A stretch of 60,000 nt of DNA from Polytrichum commune. Taxonomy: Eukaryota; Streptophyta; Polytrichopsida; Polytrichales; Polytrichaceae. The translations under genes were made by a program, and so were the position numbers. The notes under the pieces are model-generated. The model saw nothing but the letters and a program-made list of their open reading frames with translations. It had not been told where the DNA came from and did not search any database. How positions within the stretch are numbered: the first letter of the stretch is position 1; every line of letters begins with the position of its first letter. Below are positions 21,101-32,481 of this stretch, piece after piece. The stretch is from the NCBI GenBank assembly GCA_950295325.1, contig OX485808.1, forward strand, positions 9,118,501 to 9,178,500. Reading direction: 5' to 3'.

Positions 21101-24100
21101 TGGAATGAGTCATAACATGAGGGCTTTGGTGGATGTTTACAGCTCAAATGGAACTTTTGTGAATCTCATAAAACTCCAGAGAAATGGTGAAGAACACCAG
21201 CTCCGACACGGGGATATAATTTCGCTGGTTGGTCCGCCAGAGCATGGTTAGCATTCTTTTCTCTATTATGTCACTTCTGGTATGGATTGTTGGTGTTAGT
21301 TGTGTTTGTCACTCTATTATGGTTAAGATTCATGGCTTTATGGAAGTAGTGACTGTATGTTATTTTTCTCCTCACAATGTTTTCAGCTAGTTGTTGCTAT
21401 TATTATCTTACAGAGAATGCGTTTGCGTTTGTTTATCGAGAGGCCTCTGCACCAATGTTTGGGACGGCACCACTTATGCCTATTCCTCCTATGGAGGCAG
21501 TGGGGCTACCACTTAAAAGAAAAGGCTCCCCACCTGGTAAGATTTGTGGTTTCAATGTATAATGCTGTGGATTCTTCTTGTTTATTAAACACCTGCGAGT
21601 GTCTCATCCTTGAGCCTTGCAGTGAACATGATTCAATGTTTGTTTCATAGTGAGAAGTTTGCAGGTTGTGGATGACATGCTGACCATGGTGCAGATGATA
21701 CTGGGGATTCAGATAATGGTGAGGGGAAGCGTATCAGAGGTCTTGGTAATGGAGGTGTTTCTGGTCCTACGTTGCTCAATGATGTTCGGCAACTGCAGCG
21801 TTCAAATGAAGTGAGCTCCACACTCCTACAATCTAGTCCACATGGAAGAAACACAGAGCTGGTTGCTTAATATGTTATCTAACTATGTGATCCTTTTAGA
21901 TCTCTATTGAAACTCTAGGATAGATTGTTCTGAAGAATCCCAAGTTTGTAAGACCTTCATTTTAACTTGTCTCAAGAATAGTTTTTTGACAGCATTTTCC
22001 TGTGTTCAGGAGCTAAGGGAGCAGCTGGAATCTCATATGCATGAGGCTGAGAAGTTGCGCTCTGACAATCGCAGTGCTGAGGCCCGGCATGTCCTTGTCA
22101 GTTCCTGTTACAACCAATATTTGCATCATCATTCAGATGACACTTCTATTTTTTAGAATATAAGAACTTGTGCATCTAGAGCCAGATGGATTTGGAAATA
22201 TTTGTATTCCTCCCTATTGGATAAGCTTCCCTGACATTGTACAGTTACACATTATTATGCAGTCCTCATCTATCTTGTGTTTTGAGATATGAAAAACATA
22301 ATGAATTTTCTTGGCCTTTTCAGGAGCTGAAAGATTTACGGGCAACCCTATTAGAAGATTTCACCAAGCAACAGGAGGAGCTAAGGACCTCTCTCTCCAT
22401 AAAGGAAAAGGAGCTGGAAGCAAGTGCAGCTCTTTGTGTACAGCAGGATAGCAGTATTGAAGTTCTGAAACAGCGACTTGCCTCTGCAGCTCAATCTCGG
22501 GTTGATGCAGAAGAAGTTATAGACAGGTAAGTAACAACATCATTGAATAGAACATACTTGCTGACTCCATGTTATTCCCAAGACTCAATACTTGATGTGT
22601 CTTAATTGTAATACCTTTCCACAACTACTGGCAGCTTGAAAGTGAGAGTTCAAGAGCTTGAGAAATTGCTGGAAGAGGAAAGGTCCAAAGGTGCCAAGGA
22701 AAGGGCAGAGGCAGAAGCTAGCTTGAAGGTGTCGTTGGAACGGGTGCGAACAGAAGCAGCTGAAGAGTTGAAGCGCCATGACGAGGCTGCTGCACGCCAG
22801 CAGGAGCAGCAAAACGAACTCATTCTTGCTTTACAGGTCTCATTTTGTTTCACAATCCTCTGGCACTGGCTATGCATGACTGCACTATATGTATTCTGAA
22901 TGTTCTGACTTGTCAGTTTCTCTAGATATTAATGAGACTTTGTGTAAAAGGACTTGTCCTAGTTTCTGTGCGTTCAGATTCCTTAGAATAGCCATTTTTC
23001 TTCCTTGATCCATGACATTCCACTCTGCATCCTTTAAGCGCACTACATACTAATTTTCAAAGTAATGTGCAGTTCAATCAGTACTGCCATATGTTGTGTT
23101 TGTAAGACTAAACTTGTTCTATGTTAGTATGATTGCTGAGCTTTTTTTTATTCAAGTTATGCAGGAGGCAGATAAGGAATTTCGCTCAGCTGCTGAAATT
23201 TCACGCAGAAAGCTGGTGCGTTCCATAAGAGTGGTTGCATTGTTTATAAGTTGCTGACATGTGCAATGGGAAAATGTGAAATTTCTATGGAACATAAGGA
23301 ACGTAATAGAACTTGTTGCTGACATAGCACCTTATCTTCCAGGGATTTTTCTTGGTCAACAGTTTATACTTTCTTTTATTCTGCTGAAGGAAGAAAGGCT
23401 AGAATCTGCAAAATATTATGATTCACCTGCATGACAGAAGCCAGTATATTGGGAATGTGTGCTGTCTTTAGATGCATTGAAGATGTTGACCTGCCAGCTA
23501 GGAGCTTATTGTGGATTTGGGGCCTGTATCTAGGATATTGAAAGGGCAGCTGTTGTTGCTGCTGAGGAAAGAATCCGGGGTTTGGAGGCGCAGCTTCAGG
23601 AGGAGAAGAATCTTACTGCAATTACTCATAATGTAGGTATCCATGTCAAGTTCACTTTGTGTTAGTCAGCAGGATGACACTGCTGAAAGTTCATGTCAGT
23701 TGAAGATCTATCCTGATGGCAGGATGCTTTATATAGGCAACTTGGAACATCTGGCATTGCCTGAGCATGTTTTCTAATACATCACCTTTGGGTTTGCAGA
23801 GAGTGTCTGAATCCGAAATCAAAGTGCAGCGTGCATGCAGAGAGTTGGAAGTTGAGAAGGTAGTTTTCTGGACTGTTGACCTTCCATTGATAATCTTGGT
23901 CGTTTGTATTAACCTGCTGCATCTAATAGTGTTAAAATTCCACAGATTTGTAGTTCTGAGAAGTATTCTATAGAGAGTATCTCAATTGCTCATCACTGCA
24001 TGTTGTTTATGGACTTTATAATTGGAGGTCCTTGTGTAAGAGCCAAGAGACAACTAATAGAGGGCATTGTATTAACTCATAGAGATGGTTTTGGAAGGGT

Positions 24101-26672
24101 TTTCCATGTGTTAGAGGTTGAACTGCATCTTAAAAAGTTGGTGTATGTCTTACAGGAAGCAAGAGAGTGTGCCCAGGTAAGAGTTTCTGAGATGGAGGTA
24201 GAGATGGAGGCAGCTACCCGGGATCTCAAGTTGGAAAAACAACGATTGCAAGGTGCCATGGAACGCATAGTCCTTCGGTATGTATACCCGTGCAAATTGT
24301 CTTCCATGCTGCTCTTGTGAGTAGTAGGTTTATTTGGGTACTAGAGATTGGTCTCTACCTGTTTATTTCTGGTTATAGAATTTTTTCCTTCTTCTCAGGG
24401 GTAATGTTCCTATTTAACAACCAGGCCTTGATTGTCTCTGGGGTGTCCAATGGGTAGTAGTCCCATGGAAATGGATTGTGGTTGTAATTCAAGGCAAATA
24501 GAAGAATGTAGTGCATGACATTGTCTCAATTGTGCATTTGTGTGTCATGATCTTGATTCAGTTGGAATGGTGTATTTTTTTTTCAGAAATCTGTTGTTCG
24601 GCCCATTGAGTTGTATAGTGAGATTATCATTATTCCTGGTCTTCTTGTGATGGGTGCAAATTGCATATTGGCTTTCTAAAGTGCATGTCTTGTAATCAGC
24701 AGAGAAAGCCAACTCCGAGCATTCCATTCCAGTGCTGCAGAATATGCTGATACACAACAGATGCAGCTAGAGCTGCAACAGAGGCAGCAAGAACTGCAAC
24801 AGAGACAGAAAAACCAGCTTCATATAATGTTGCGAACTCTTGAAGATGGTGACAGTGAGAATTATCACCATGAAACTGATGGTCGAAGTACAAGTCCTTC
24901 AACAAAAGTGTACCCAGGCCCATCTGGGCTTGCTGACCGGCAAAATAACAAGCAAACTGATGAAACAAGAGGCGTGTCTCAAAGTGCATCAGGCTGTCGA
25001 CCTATGCAGGTTGATACAGATGCCCAATCTTTACACAGAGTTCCTTCTGGAAAACTTGTGACTAAAGACATTAAATTTGAGGACAATCAAAGCAGTGACA
25101 CCGCACTTGATGACAGTACAGATGGAGACACACAGCAAGATGCTGCTTCAAAACCCCCTGTTGCAATTGCTGGGTCTTCAGGTGGTTTAGTGCCTCCCAC
25201 ACAGGATTTACCTCCAGAAAATTTGGATGGCAGTCTTAGTGATAGACAAAATCCATCACCCTTAAATGTACAGGCTGGGTACACTCAACTCCTTATTGGG
25301 GAGACTGGAGAGACTGGATACATGCATAATGCTACCGCTGATGCTGGTTACACACAGCTGGAAAATGCTGATATTGGCTTCACGCAGCTTGCAACTGCTG
25401 ATTGTGGCTATACACAGCTTCTTGACTCTGGACTGCCTTTAAAAGGTATTGTCTGCAAAGGAAGATTTATTTTGGAAGTCCCTCTTTTTAAAACAGTTTT
25501 CTCTTTTTTTATTTCATTCACATACTAGTGACTTGTATTGATGATTTTGTGATGCAGACAGGCTAGATGACCCTTGGCTGTCCATTAGGTTGGGCATGAA
25601 CATGGATTGGTCAGAAACACTGGGTCCACAAATTAATGATACTGTCTGGAGGATCCTTCAGAATACTAATGAAGTTCTGTCAACCGTTTGTGCAGTTCCC
25701 ACTGCCAGTAGTAGCGACAGAGAAGGTGTAAATAGGCCCTGTGCAAGTGCTCAGGAAAGAATTGGACCAACTCAAGAAGATGAAGGAGTCCCTACCAGGA
25801 TGGATGAAGAAAATGAAGAGACACAAGACCCAGGAAAACGCACTGTGGACTTGTTCGAGAATAGACGAAACAATGGGTTTTTTGGTAAGCACCCAACAAT
25901 CTCTTATCTTTACCATTCACCTTCACATCCCTTTGTGCTCCGTTGTATTGTCAATTTGTCATATGTCAATGCTCTTCCAATACAGTCTGGAGCCAGAGAT
26001 TTGGTAAGGTATTGATGTCCTTTGTGCAGGTGTCACCTTATCGGTTGAACAAAGTTGTACCTAACCTGGTGGGATGGTGGGAATTGGATTACAGAGGAAC
26101 CCCGAGTTTCAATAGGCACAAAAGATTCGAATGTCAGGGTAAGGGACTCAATGTGTACAGCTGATTTATTTGCATCAGAGGTAGCTGGCAGCTGGGCGAT
26201 GGCCACCCCGGCCTCCGCACATGGAGAGAATGATTCTTCCAGTGGTGAGCCTGCTTGGGAGAAGGCGGAACCCAGGAGGATAAGTGATGAAGGGGCAGAA
26301 TTTGCAGCAAGTCAAGTTGCCACCAACAATGTAGGGGGAAAGAATGCTGAAGAAAACACAGCTTGTAATGAAGGGAGGAATACCAATGACGTAGACATAG
26401 ACCTAGATGTAAATGCTGATGTAGACTTAAGTTTGAGTCAGACGACTCCCAAAGCTAACATATCTTCTGCTGAGCCCCAGAGAGTACAGGAACACCAAAG
26501 TTTAAATGAGATGACCAGTGTCCAGGCTCCCAGTTCCAGTGTGAGAAGAAGAGTGGTGACTGGTAACTTTGATGATACCAGTAGCGATTCGTCAAGTACA
26601 GAAGGTGGCAGTAGAGAAGATGGGGAGATAGGAGCTTCGGAGTTTAGAGAGTCCGAGCCGATTTACTCTTGA
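18051..26672 (+). CDS. FHA-domain coiled-coil protein, fifteen exons
   Basis: Probable nuclear phosphothreonine-binding protein, resembling the plant SMAD/FHA-domain family that includes Arabidopsis At2g45460 (from memory). Exons: 18051-18362, 20787-20989, 21086-21246, 21414-21536, 21695-21810, 22010-22090 (or -22096), 22324-22526, 22635-22836, 23165-23215, 23534-23632, 23800-23859, 24156-24277, 24703-25445, 25558-25884 and 26095-26672. Phases agree throughout and give 1126 residues. The N-terminus is Ala/Gly-rich and ends LWGLLTAVSEKARKRPQ. The FHA domain (about 105-260) shows the key motifs GR at 118-119, SxxH at 134-137 and SSNGTFVN at 191-198. Residues about 305-610 form a long coiled coil rich in Glu, Gln, Lys and Leu. 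Then follows an acidic, disordered tail with ten-residue GYTQL repeats (about 770-817) and the conserved-looking ASEVAGSWA segment. The first intron (2.4 kb) is full of repeats. The exon 6 donor has two in-frame options, and exon 15's acceptor is less certain. The function of the family is poorly known; FHA binding is inferred from the motifs. Confidence 0.88.
18407..18431 (+). repeat. (GA)n tract at the start of FHA intron 1
   Basis: About twelve GA units located 45 nt after the exon 1 donor. It is complementary to the (CT)n tract upstream of exon 1. Confidence 0.85.
19095..19162 (-). pseudogene. Second, truncated 5S rRNA-derived sequence
   Basis: The minus strand reads GGAACTCCGAGG, then AATAGTACTCGAAGGGTGA, matching the 5S blocks AGAACTCCGAAG and AGTAGTACTAGGATGGGTGA with a short internal deletion. 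It sits in the same place in its repeat unit as the fuller copy at 19379-19498. Confidence 0.55.
19379..19498 (-). pseudogene. 5S rRNA-derived sequence, about 120 bp
   Basis: Read on the minus strand it opens GGGTGG, continues CCTGGATCCCATGGGAACTC, then AAGGTTAAAACG, and has AGATGGGTGACCTTCCTGG before closing with GCGCCC. These match, in order, the plant 5S blocks GGGTGCGATC, CCGGATCCCATCAGAACTCC, GAAGTTAAGCG, GGATGGGTGACCTCCTGG and GCACCC. The overall length is that of 5S rRNA (120). Substitutions in the internal A-box/intermediate region and the stem suggest it is not a working gene. Confidence 0.7.
20403..20545 (+). repeat. Repeat shared with 16246-16400, copy 2
   Basis: The same ordered blocks as copy 1, here inside FHA intron 1. 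It has diverged and has no coding capacity. The rest of intron 1 between 19500 and 20400 shows a weak internal duplication ('gcatgcaatgcttgg' near 19718 and 'gatcatgtaatgcttgg' near 19954, each in a similar context). Confidence 0.5.
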
Positions 26673-26932
26673 AACTAGGCTCAGCAGGAGCCTACTCTCA
26701 GCAAATTTTATATCTTAGGCATCTAACATCAGGTGAAGTTGGACAGAAGCATTGGTTGGCCTGACTAGGTATCACATTTTTAATTTTTTGAGAGGGTTGA
26801 TCCATTGATGATTGATTGGAAGAAGTCAATTATCAGCCTTGTGAAACATGTACATTTTCACCTTGTTGCCATTGCCTCAGACCTACCAGATGGTTGGTGT
26901 TTGGATGCTGAAGTGTATACTTTTGGAAGTTG
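26673..26932. other. 3' flank of the FHA gene
   Basis: Probably the 3' untranslated region and downstream DNA. I see no further coding sequence. Confidence 0.5.
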
Positions 26933-27074
26933 GAGGGAGGATTAGGGATCCCTTAATATTCAAATACAATTCATGGAGACAACCCAAAGATTGAACAACA
27001 TTCAAGGGATCCCTAATCCTCCCTCGAATGTTGTTCAATCTTTGGGTTGTCTCCATGAATTGTATTTGAATATT
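26933..27074. repeat. Interleaved perfect inverted repeat X-Y-X'-Y'
   Basis: X is 26933-26954 (22 bp), Y is 26955-27003 (49 bp), X' is 27004-27025 and Y' is 27026-27074. X' is the exact reverse complement of X, and Y' that of Y, with no spacer at any junction. This is neither a simple palindrome (X Y Y' X') nor a tandem repeat. The identity is 71/71, so it formed recently. It lies about 260-400 bp after the FHA stop codon, possibly in its 3' untranslated region. Confidence 0.9.
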
Positions 27075-28824
27075 ACATTAGAATACATAATACTTATCAT
27101 TTTGATATTTGGCTGGTATAAAGCATAATATTGCATAATGTTATCAATCCTATTGGGGTTTTGGGTGGGCAAGTGGCCTTTCCTCAACCTATATTGTCAT
27201 CCAAGATTGAGAGATCGGGGTTGGATTTGAGGTTGTGATGGCCTTGATAGAAATCACTTGTAGGTTGCTCCTAGATATTGGGAATGGGTGAATAGGTATT
27301 GTTATCATGCCAATGTGTTCATGGTAAACTTGTGAAAAATTACATAGGTCAAACATTACTATAGATATAGAGTAGACAAACCTCTTTCCGTTAACTTAAG
27401 TAATGTTGCATAATTGTAGTACATGTGTGGTGTTGGGGTGATTTTTCATAGGTCTAGAAATTGATATACAATATTTAAAAAGAAAACACACACAATTTAT
27501 TACCAAGTTTTGAATTTTTTTGTAAATATTCAAAGGCAAGATTCTCTCCCAACTCATATTCACAGCAGAGGTTGACCTATTTCTGACAATTGAGAGGTGA
27601 AAACTTGTTTACAATTAATTTCCTTTTCAAAGAACACAAATTCTTTCCCCTTTAATTTTATTTTTTCATTTTGTTGAATGTGATGGCTAAGGTCGAGACA
27701 TCCATAGTTGACCGAGTCCACTTACCTACTCACTAGGGTCATGTAATGCCAACATGCATGAGATCCATATGTTTTAGGTAAACACAATTAAGGTTTATGT
27801 GGTGACGGCTTGTGATTGATAGTCTACTCTCATTAGAGTTTTGACAACTGTCATAGCCAAACATTAGCATTTAGATGAGCAGTTATGGGTTAACCTATAG
27901 GTCGTCTATGTGTTACCCTAAATCTCATTGATTTGAAATTTTTAGCAATTTCCAAATTCTTGAAAAAAGATAAAAATTAAAAATTGCATTCTCCTTAGAA
28001 TTTGTTTCTCTTTGCAAGAAAATAATTCCCCACTATTACTCCTCTTGAATAAAAACAAACTCTCTTATTTTATGGGTAAGAGATGCCTCAATCTTACACA
28101 CACGTGATTCTTCATGGTCTTTTCCGTCACGTTAGAAAATGACCGGAGCTTTGAGGTGGCCATGTTGACCCATTTATTTAGATCAAGGGTTACTGTAGAA
28201 ACTTATCCCCTATAGTTGTGACTAGTTCATTCCAATTGGATCCCATTAGACCAGTTTGGGGTCTCCCATGTTGATTCCAGGGTAAAGATGTATGTATATA
28301 TCTGGGCCATAAAATAGTTCACTATGTTATCACCTTCCATATAGATGAGTTTGCATGGTTGACTCAAAGTCTCAAAAATAGAATATCATGTAATGCTTAC
28401 ATTGGTTATTTATCTATATTCACACTTGGCTCATTGTTAGCTTACCTCGTACATTGACTTACCATTACTAGGTAAACAATATTGCATAGTTATAACCTAA
28501 TAACACAATTAGCGCCTCAACCTCAATGGTAACTTACCACATGCGTACCAAGATGGTTAGCTAAATTTAAAGACCATGATAGCGACTAGAGACTTACTAG
28601 TGATCAAATGACATGTTGACATGTGGCAAGCACGTGAGTTTAGTGATGGCCATGTATGAATAGAAGTAGCAACCTGCTCTAGATAGGTGACATATTTGGT
28701 AAAGGGTTCATGTAAATGTGAATGACATGACATCCATGTCAATTTAAAGTTAGGTTATTTTACCATGAAGATTGGTAAATTTAGCAATTATAATTAGGAT
28801 TTACCCATAGGTGTGAGCTATCCC
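27075..28824. other. AT-rich intergenic DNA, no gene seen
   Basis: Only short, incoherent open frames; no repeat unit that I could match elsewhere in the window. Confidence 0.5.
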
Positions 28825-28827
28825 TTA

Positions 28828-29383
28828 GGGCCACTTCACCCATGAGCCAAGTTCGTGACCATGTAATTGTGAGGACCCTTGACTCTCATCCAAAGGTTGT
28901 ACGAGCTGTCTGAGGCCCTTGACTCTCACACGGTCTGCGGGAATTTGCATCAGGCCTACCTCTTGAAGGTGACGTTGGAATTGACGCAAATTCCAGTAGA
29001 CCATGAAACATTATGCATAGTGTGTCATGTAGTAGTCCATGTAGACTTTTCATCCATGATGATTTTTTGGGGCTCTTAAGGTAGATGGATCTTTAGTGGC
29101 TCATTTTCTTGATCGGACCCCTATATTGGATTGGTATGTAGTTTGGTGAGGATCAAAGAGCAAACATCATCAAGACACATGTTTAAAAGAGATTAAACTA
29201 TGCCTTCAAATAATTATAAACTACTCTACACTCAATAATGAACACAATTGGGTGTAATTTGGTTTGTTTTTTTTAGGCCTCCACTTTCCAGTGGGCAGTG
29301 AACTTGGTCGGTCTCGGCCTTTTGGACCAATGAGAGGTCTTAGAATGCAATGGTCACGGGCCTTCAGTCTTGTGAAGTGGCCC
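28828..29383 (+). mobile_element. TTA/TAA-flanked MITE, copy E (divergent centre)
   Basis: The element begins GGGCCACTTCAC and ends GTGAAGTGGCCC, with TTA on both flanks (28825-28827 and 29384-29386). At 556 bp it is longer than its relatives. Its outer parts match the family, including 'gtccatgtagactt.tcatcca' and 'aatgagag', but the central portion is different and AT-rich. This suggests an older or recombined subfamily. Confidence 0.75.
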
Positions 29384-29712
29384 TTAGTAGGGCTAAGCAT
29401 GCATAATTAAGATTAGCGTCAATCGCCAGGTGCTCTCGGGGAGTCTTCTGCGTAGAAGCTTGGAGATCACCCTAGGGTTTCGACCTCGGTAATACCATAT
29501 TTCATTCCGGAGGAATCGGATTGGAAGATTGCCGATTGTGTGTGTTTGGTGGCTCTCCAGGGACTCGCCCGCTCAACTCCGACCTTATGCTTGCCTTGGG
29601 TGTTGTTTTGACGAAGATTTGTGTGTTAGAACTTGAAGCTGCTGCGAGAATAGAACACCAGCAGAGCCGATGCAGAGGCAATTGCGAAGGTTTGGAAGGC
29701 CGCTGTTGTGAT

Positions 29713-29720
29713 TATATAAG
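29713..29720 (+). promoter_or_regulatory. Candidate TATA box of the zinc-knuckle gene
   Basis: TATATAAG lies 170 nt before the start codon at 29883, a usual distance for a leader of about 140 nt. Upstream at 29472-29480 the stretch CCTAGGGTTTCG contains a telo-box-like AGGGTTT. Identification is by sequence and position only. Confidence 0.4.
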
Positions 29721-29843
29721 TATTTACTTAGGAACAATTATCTAGTTGCGGAAACCTTTGGCAGGTTTATCTTGCGGTCTGAACTTAGAAGAAGGTTCAG
29801 GTCAAGGACCGAATCTTGCCTACGTTTTGTTTCTGCCCAGTGG

Positions 29844-29859
29844 GGTTAGGGTTAGGGGG
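29844..29859 (+). promoter_or_regulatory. GGTTAGGG repeats in the zinc-knuckle gene leader
   Basis: Two TTAGGG units followed by GGGAGAGG lie 24-39 nt upstream of the start codon. Telomere-like motifs near plant 5' ends are common in genes for growth and RNA metabolism. A G-rich leader could also form structure. Function is inferred. Confidence 0.35.
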
Positions 29860-29882
29860 AGAGGAAGAGTAAGAGGAGCAAG

Positions 29883-32481
29883 ATGCCGGCCACGGCTGGT
29901 CGGGTGCGCATGCCCGCAAACAATAGGGTGCATTCGAGTGCGGCTCTTCAAACTCATGGTATCTGGCAGAGTGCTATCGGGTATGACCCATATGCTCCGG
30001 ACAAAGTGCACCGTGGTGATGACAGAGGTGGTGCCCCAGATCCCACGGCAGGAGGAGCTGCATCTGCTACTGACGAACAAAATGCTTACGACTCGTTTCA
30101 AGGTTGGTTATCTTACCCCTCCCTCCGCTGCGTTTAGCACCCTTGTATGACTACGTGTGCTGCTGATGTTCTTTTGTTATATCGTATAATGTCGAAACAT
30201 CCTCATTCCCCAGCTTCAACTTCATTTTCTGTGCATCTTAGGCCAGGAAGGTCTTCTAGGAAGCAAAGGACACGGGTGACATCAGAATTTGAGAGAAGAT
30301 TGTGTTCGTATTAGAGCCTTTTAGGTCAACGAATTTCAGAGGTTATTATGTGGCCGCATATTCTCTGTGCTACCGGATTTGTGACTTTGGAGATTTGATT
30401 TAATAAGTCTTCAAGGAAGCAGGGGCTCAATGTAAGATATCTATATATACATACACAACATCTACGAGCCTCGCCAAGTCTTAAAAATTGAATGCATTAT
30501 ATTTATGGTTTTCAAACTTTATTCAGGACATTAGCTTATGTCAAGAAGCAAGTAAAAAATTACTCACATGTGCCATTAATCACCAAATTACTAAGTATGT
30601 AGTTTCATCCAAGCACACTTAGGCTGTGTGTTTCTGAACCAAAAAATCGTCAATAACTGGCAGGTATTCATATGATTTGAAAAAGTGCACTTGAAGAATG
30701 AATCAATTCTAGATAGGGTTACTTTGGCACAAATAGAAAAAATTGGAAGTGTGTAACTCAATTACATGCTTTTGTGGTTGGGGATGCCCAGATTGGGCCT
30801 ATTAGACGCTTAAGGTTTAATAATGAGGATATTTTAGGGTTTGGTTTCTGTAGCTGAATTTATTTTGACTAAATCTTCATTGAACATTGTTCAGTTTTCT
30901 GACAAAGTGTGTGGTTTTTTCCCTCCTACAGGTCTCCTGGCTCTTGCTCGTCTTACTGGCTCAAATGCAGATGAAGCCAGAGGGTCATGCAAGAAGTGTG
31001 GAAGAGTAGGCCATCTCACTTTCCAGTGCAGGAATTTTCTAACTGCAAAAGAAGAGGCTCAAGCAGCCGCAGCTGCTGCTTTGGAGAGAGAAAGAGGAGG
31101 TGCTAAACTTGAAGGGGCAGGGCATCTAACTGGGGATAGCTCGTCAGAGGAGGAGACCGAGATTTCTGATAGTGATGAAGACTCAGAGATGGAAAGAGCA
31201 TTGGAAAGGCTGGGAAGAAGCAAGAAGAAAAGTAAGGCCACAGGATCTGGCCACAGCAAGTCTGATTTTAAAAAGTCAAAATCCTCATCAAAGAAATCAA
31301 AGTCGAAATCAAGAAAGGCAAAGGTATCTTCTACTGATGAGATTGATGAGAGCTCGGAAGAGGAAGAAAGGAGGCGCCGTAAGCATCGTCATGCAGAGAA
31401 GAAAAAGAAGTCAAGGCGGCACCACAAGTCCAAAAGAGCCCGAGACACTTCTGAAGGTAGTAGTGAGGAAGAGTCTGAAGCTGAGCATAGACACAGCAGA
31501 AAGAGTGGTCATGAACACCACAAGAAGAGAAGAGGTGAAAAGGAAAGTAATCAAAAAAGTTCACAGAGAGTGGAAGCTGATGATATTGATAATATGGATC
31601 TAAGAGAGAAGATAGTTGAGAAGAGACGACCAAGGAGGGAGGAGGTTGAAGATGACAATGTCCATAAGGGCCGAAGAGATGAGAGGGAAGAAAGAAAGGT
31701 GTCACGTAGAGAAAAAAGTCCAGGTTATGATCGTGGAGAAGATAGTGAAGACATGGATCAAAGAGAGAAGATAGTTGAGAAGAGAAGACCACGGAGGGAG
31801 GAGGTTGAAGATGATAACAATCATAAGGACCCAAGAGATGAGAGGGAAGAAAGAAAGGCATCACGTAGAGATAGGAGTCCAGGTTATGATCGAAAGGACC
31901 ATGGAGAGGATAGTGAAGACATGGATCAAAGAGAGAAGATAGTTGAGAAGAGAAGACCACGGAGGGAGGAGGTTGAAGACAATAACAATCATAAGGGCCG
32001 ACGAATTGAGAGGGAAGAAAGAAAGGTGTCACGTAGAGAAAGGAGTCCAGGTTATGATCGAAAGGACCATGAAGAGGATAGTGAAGACATGGATCTAAGA
32101 GAGAAGATAGTTGAGAAGAGAAGACCACGGAGGGAGGAGGTTGAAGATGATAACAATCATAAGGGCCCAAGAGATGAGAGGGAAGAAAGAAAGGCATCAC
32201 GTAGAGAAAGGAGTCCAGGTTATGATCGAAAGGACCATGGAGAGGATAGTGAAGACATGGATCAACGAGAGAAGATAGTTGAGAAGAGAAGACCACGGAG
32301 GGAGGAGGTTGAAGACCACAAGAATCACAAGGGCCAAAGAGATGAGAGGGAAGAAAGGAAGGCATCACGTAGAGAAAGGAGTCCAGGTTATGATCGAAAG
32401 GACCACGGAGAGGATAGGGAAGACATTAATCACAGGGGGCGAAGAGATGAGCAGGACCGTAGTAGGAGGAGAAGGCATTGA
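29883..32481 (+). CDS. CCHC zinc-knuckle SR/RD-rich protein (SREK1IP1-like), two exons
   Basis: Exon 1 is 29883-30102 and exon 2 is 30932-32481; the GT/AG intron splits a Gly codon and the protein is 589 residues. The N-terminus has the plant-conserved RVRMPANNRVHSSAALQTHG and IWQSAIGYDPYAP. After the junction comes LLALARLTGSNADEARGSC, then a zinc knuckle with C93, C96, H101 and C106 (CX2CX4HX4C). The rest is very charged: Ser/Asp/Glu clusters and basic KKSK stretches, then five tandem copies of a 56-residue unit from residue 295. Each copy contains REKIVEKRRPRREEVED and an SRRERSPGYDR motif that looks like an SR-kinase site. Relatives in plants and animals (SREK1IP1-type) are linked to splicing factors, so a nuclear, speckle-associated role is likely but inferred. 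The start is set by the conserved N-terminus. Confidence 0.9.
31594..32420 (+). repeat. Coding minisatellite, five units of about 159-168 bp
   Basis: Units start at about 31594, 31753, 31921, 32089 and 32257 with 'atggatc.aagagagaagatag'. They encode the 56-residue repeats of the zinc-knuckle protein; the first unit lacks three residues (KDH). Neighbouring units are nearly identical in DNA, and third-base changes are few, so expansion is recent. Confidence 0.9.

Noticed and set aside
26933-27074. H-type RNA pseudoknot
   Set aside because: The order fits on paper, but helices of 22 and 49 bp with zero-length loops cannot form together; a rearrangement scar is simpler.
29521-29745. Separate small gene before the zinc-knuckle gene
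   Set aside because: No ATG start near its beginning, no domain, and it overlaps the probable promoter and leader.
31331-32368. Long open frame of 345 codons on the minus strand
   Set aside because: It lies wholly opposite the charged repeats of the zinc-knuckle gene; its own repeats simply mirror them and it has no domain.
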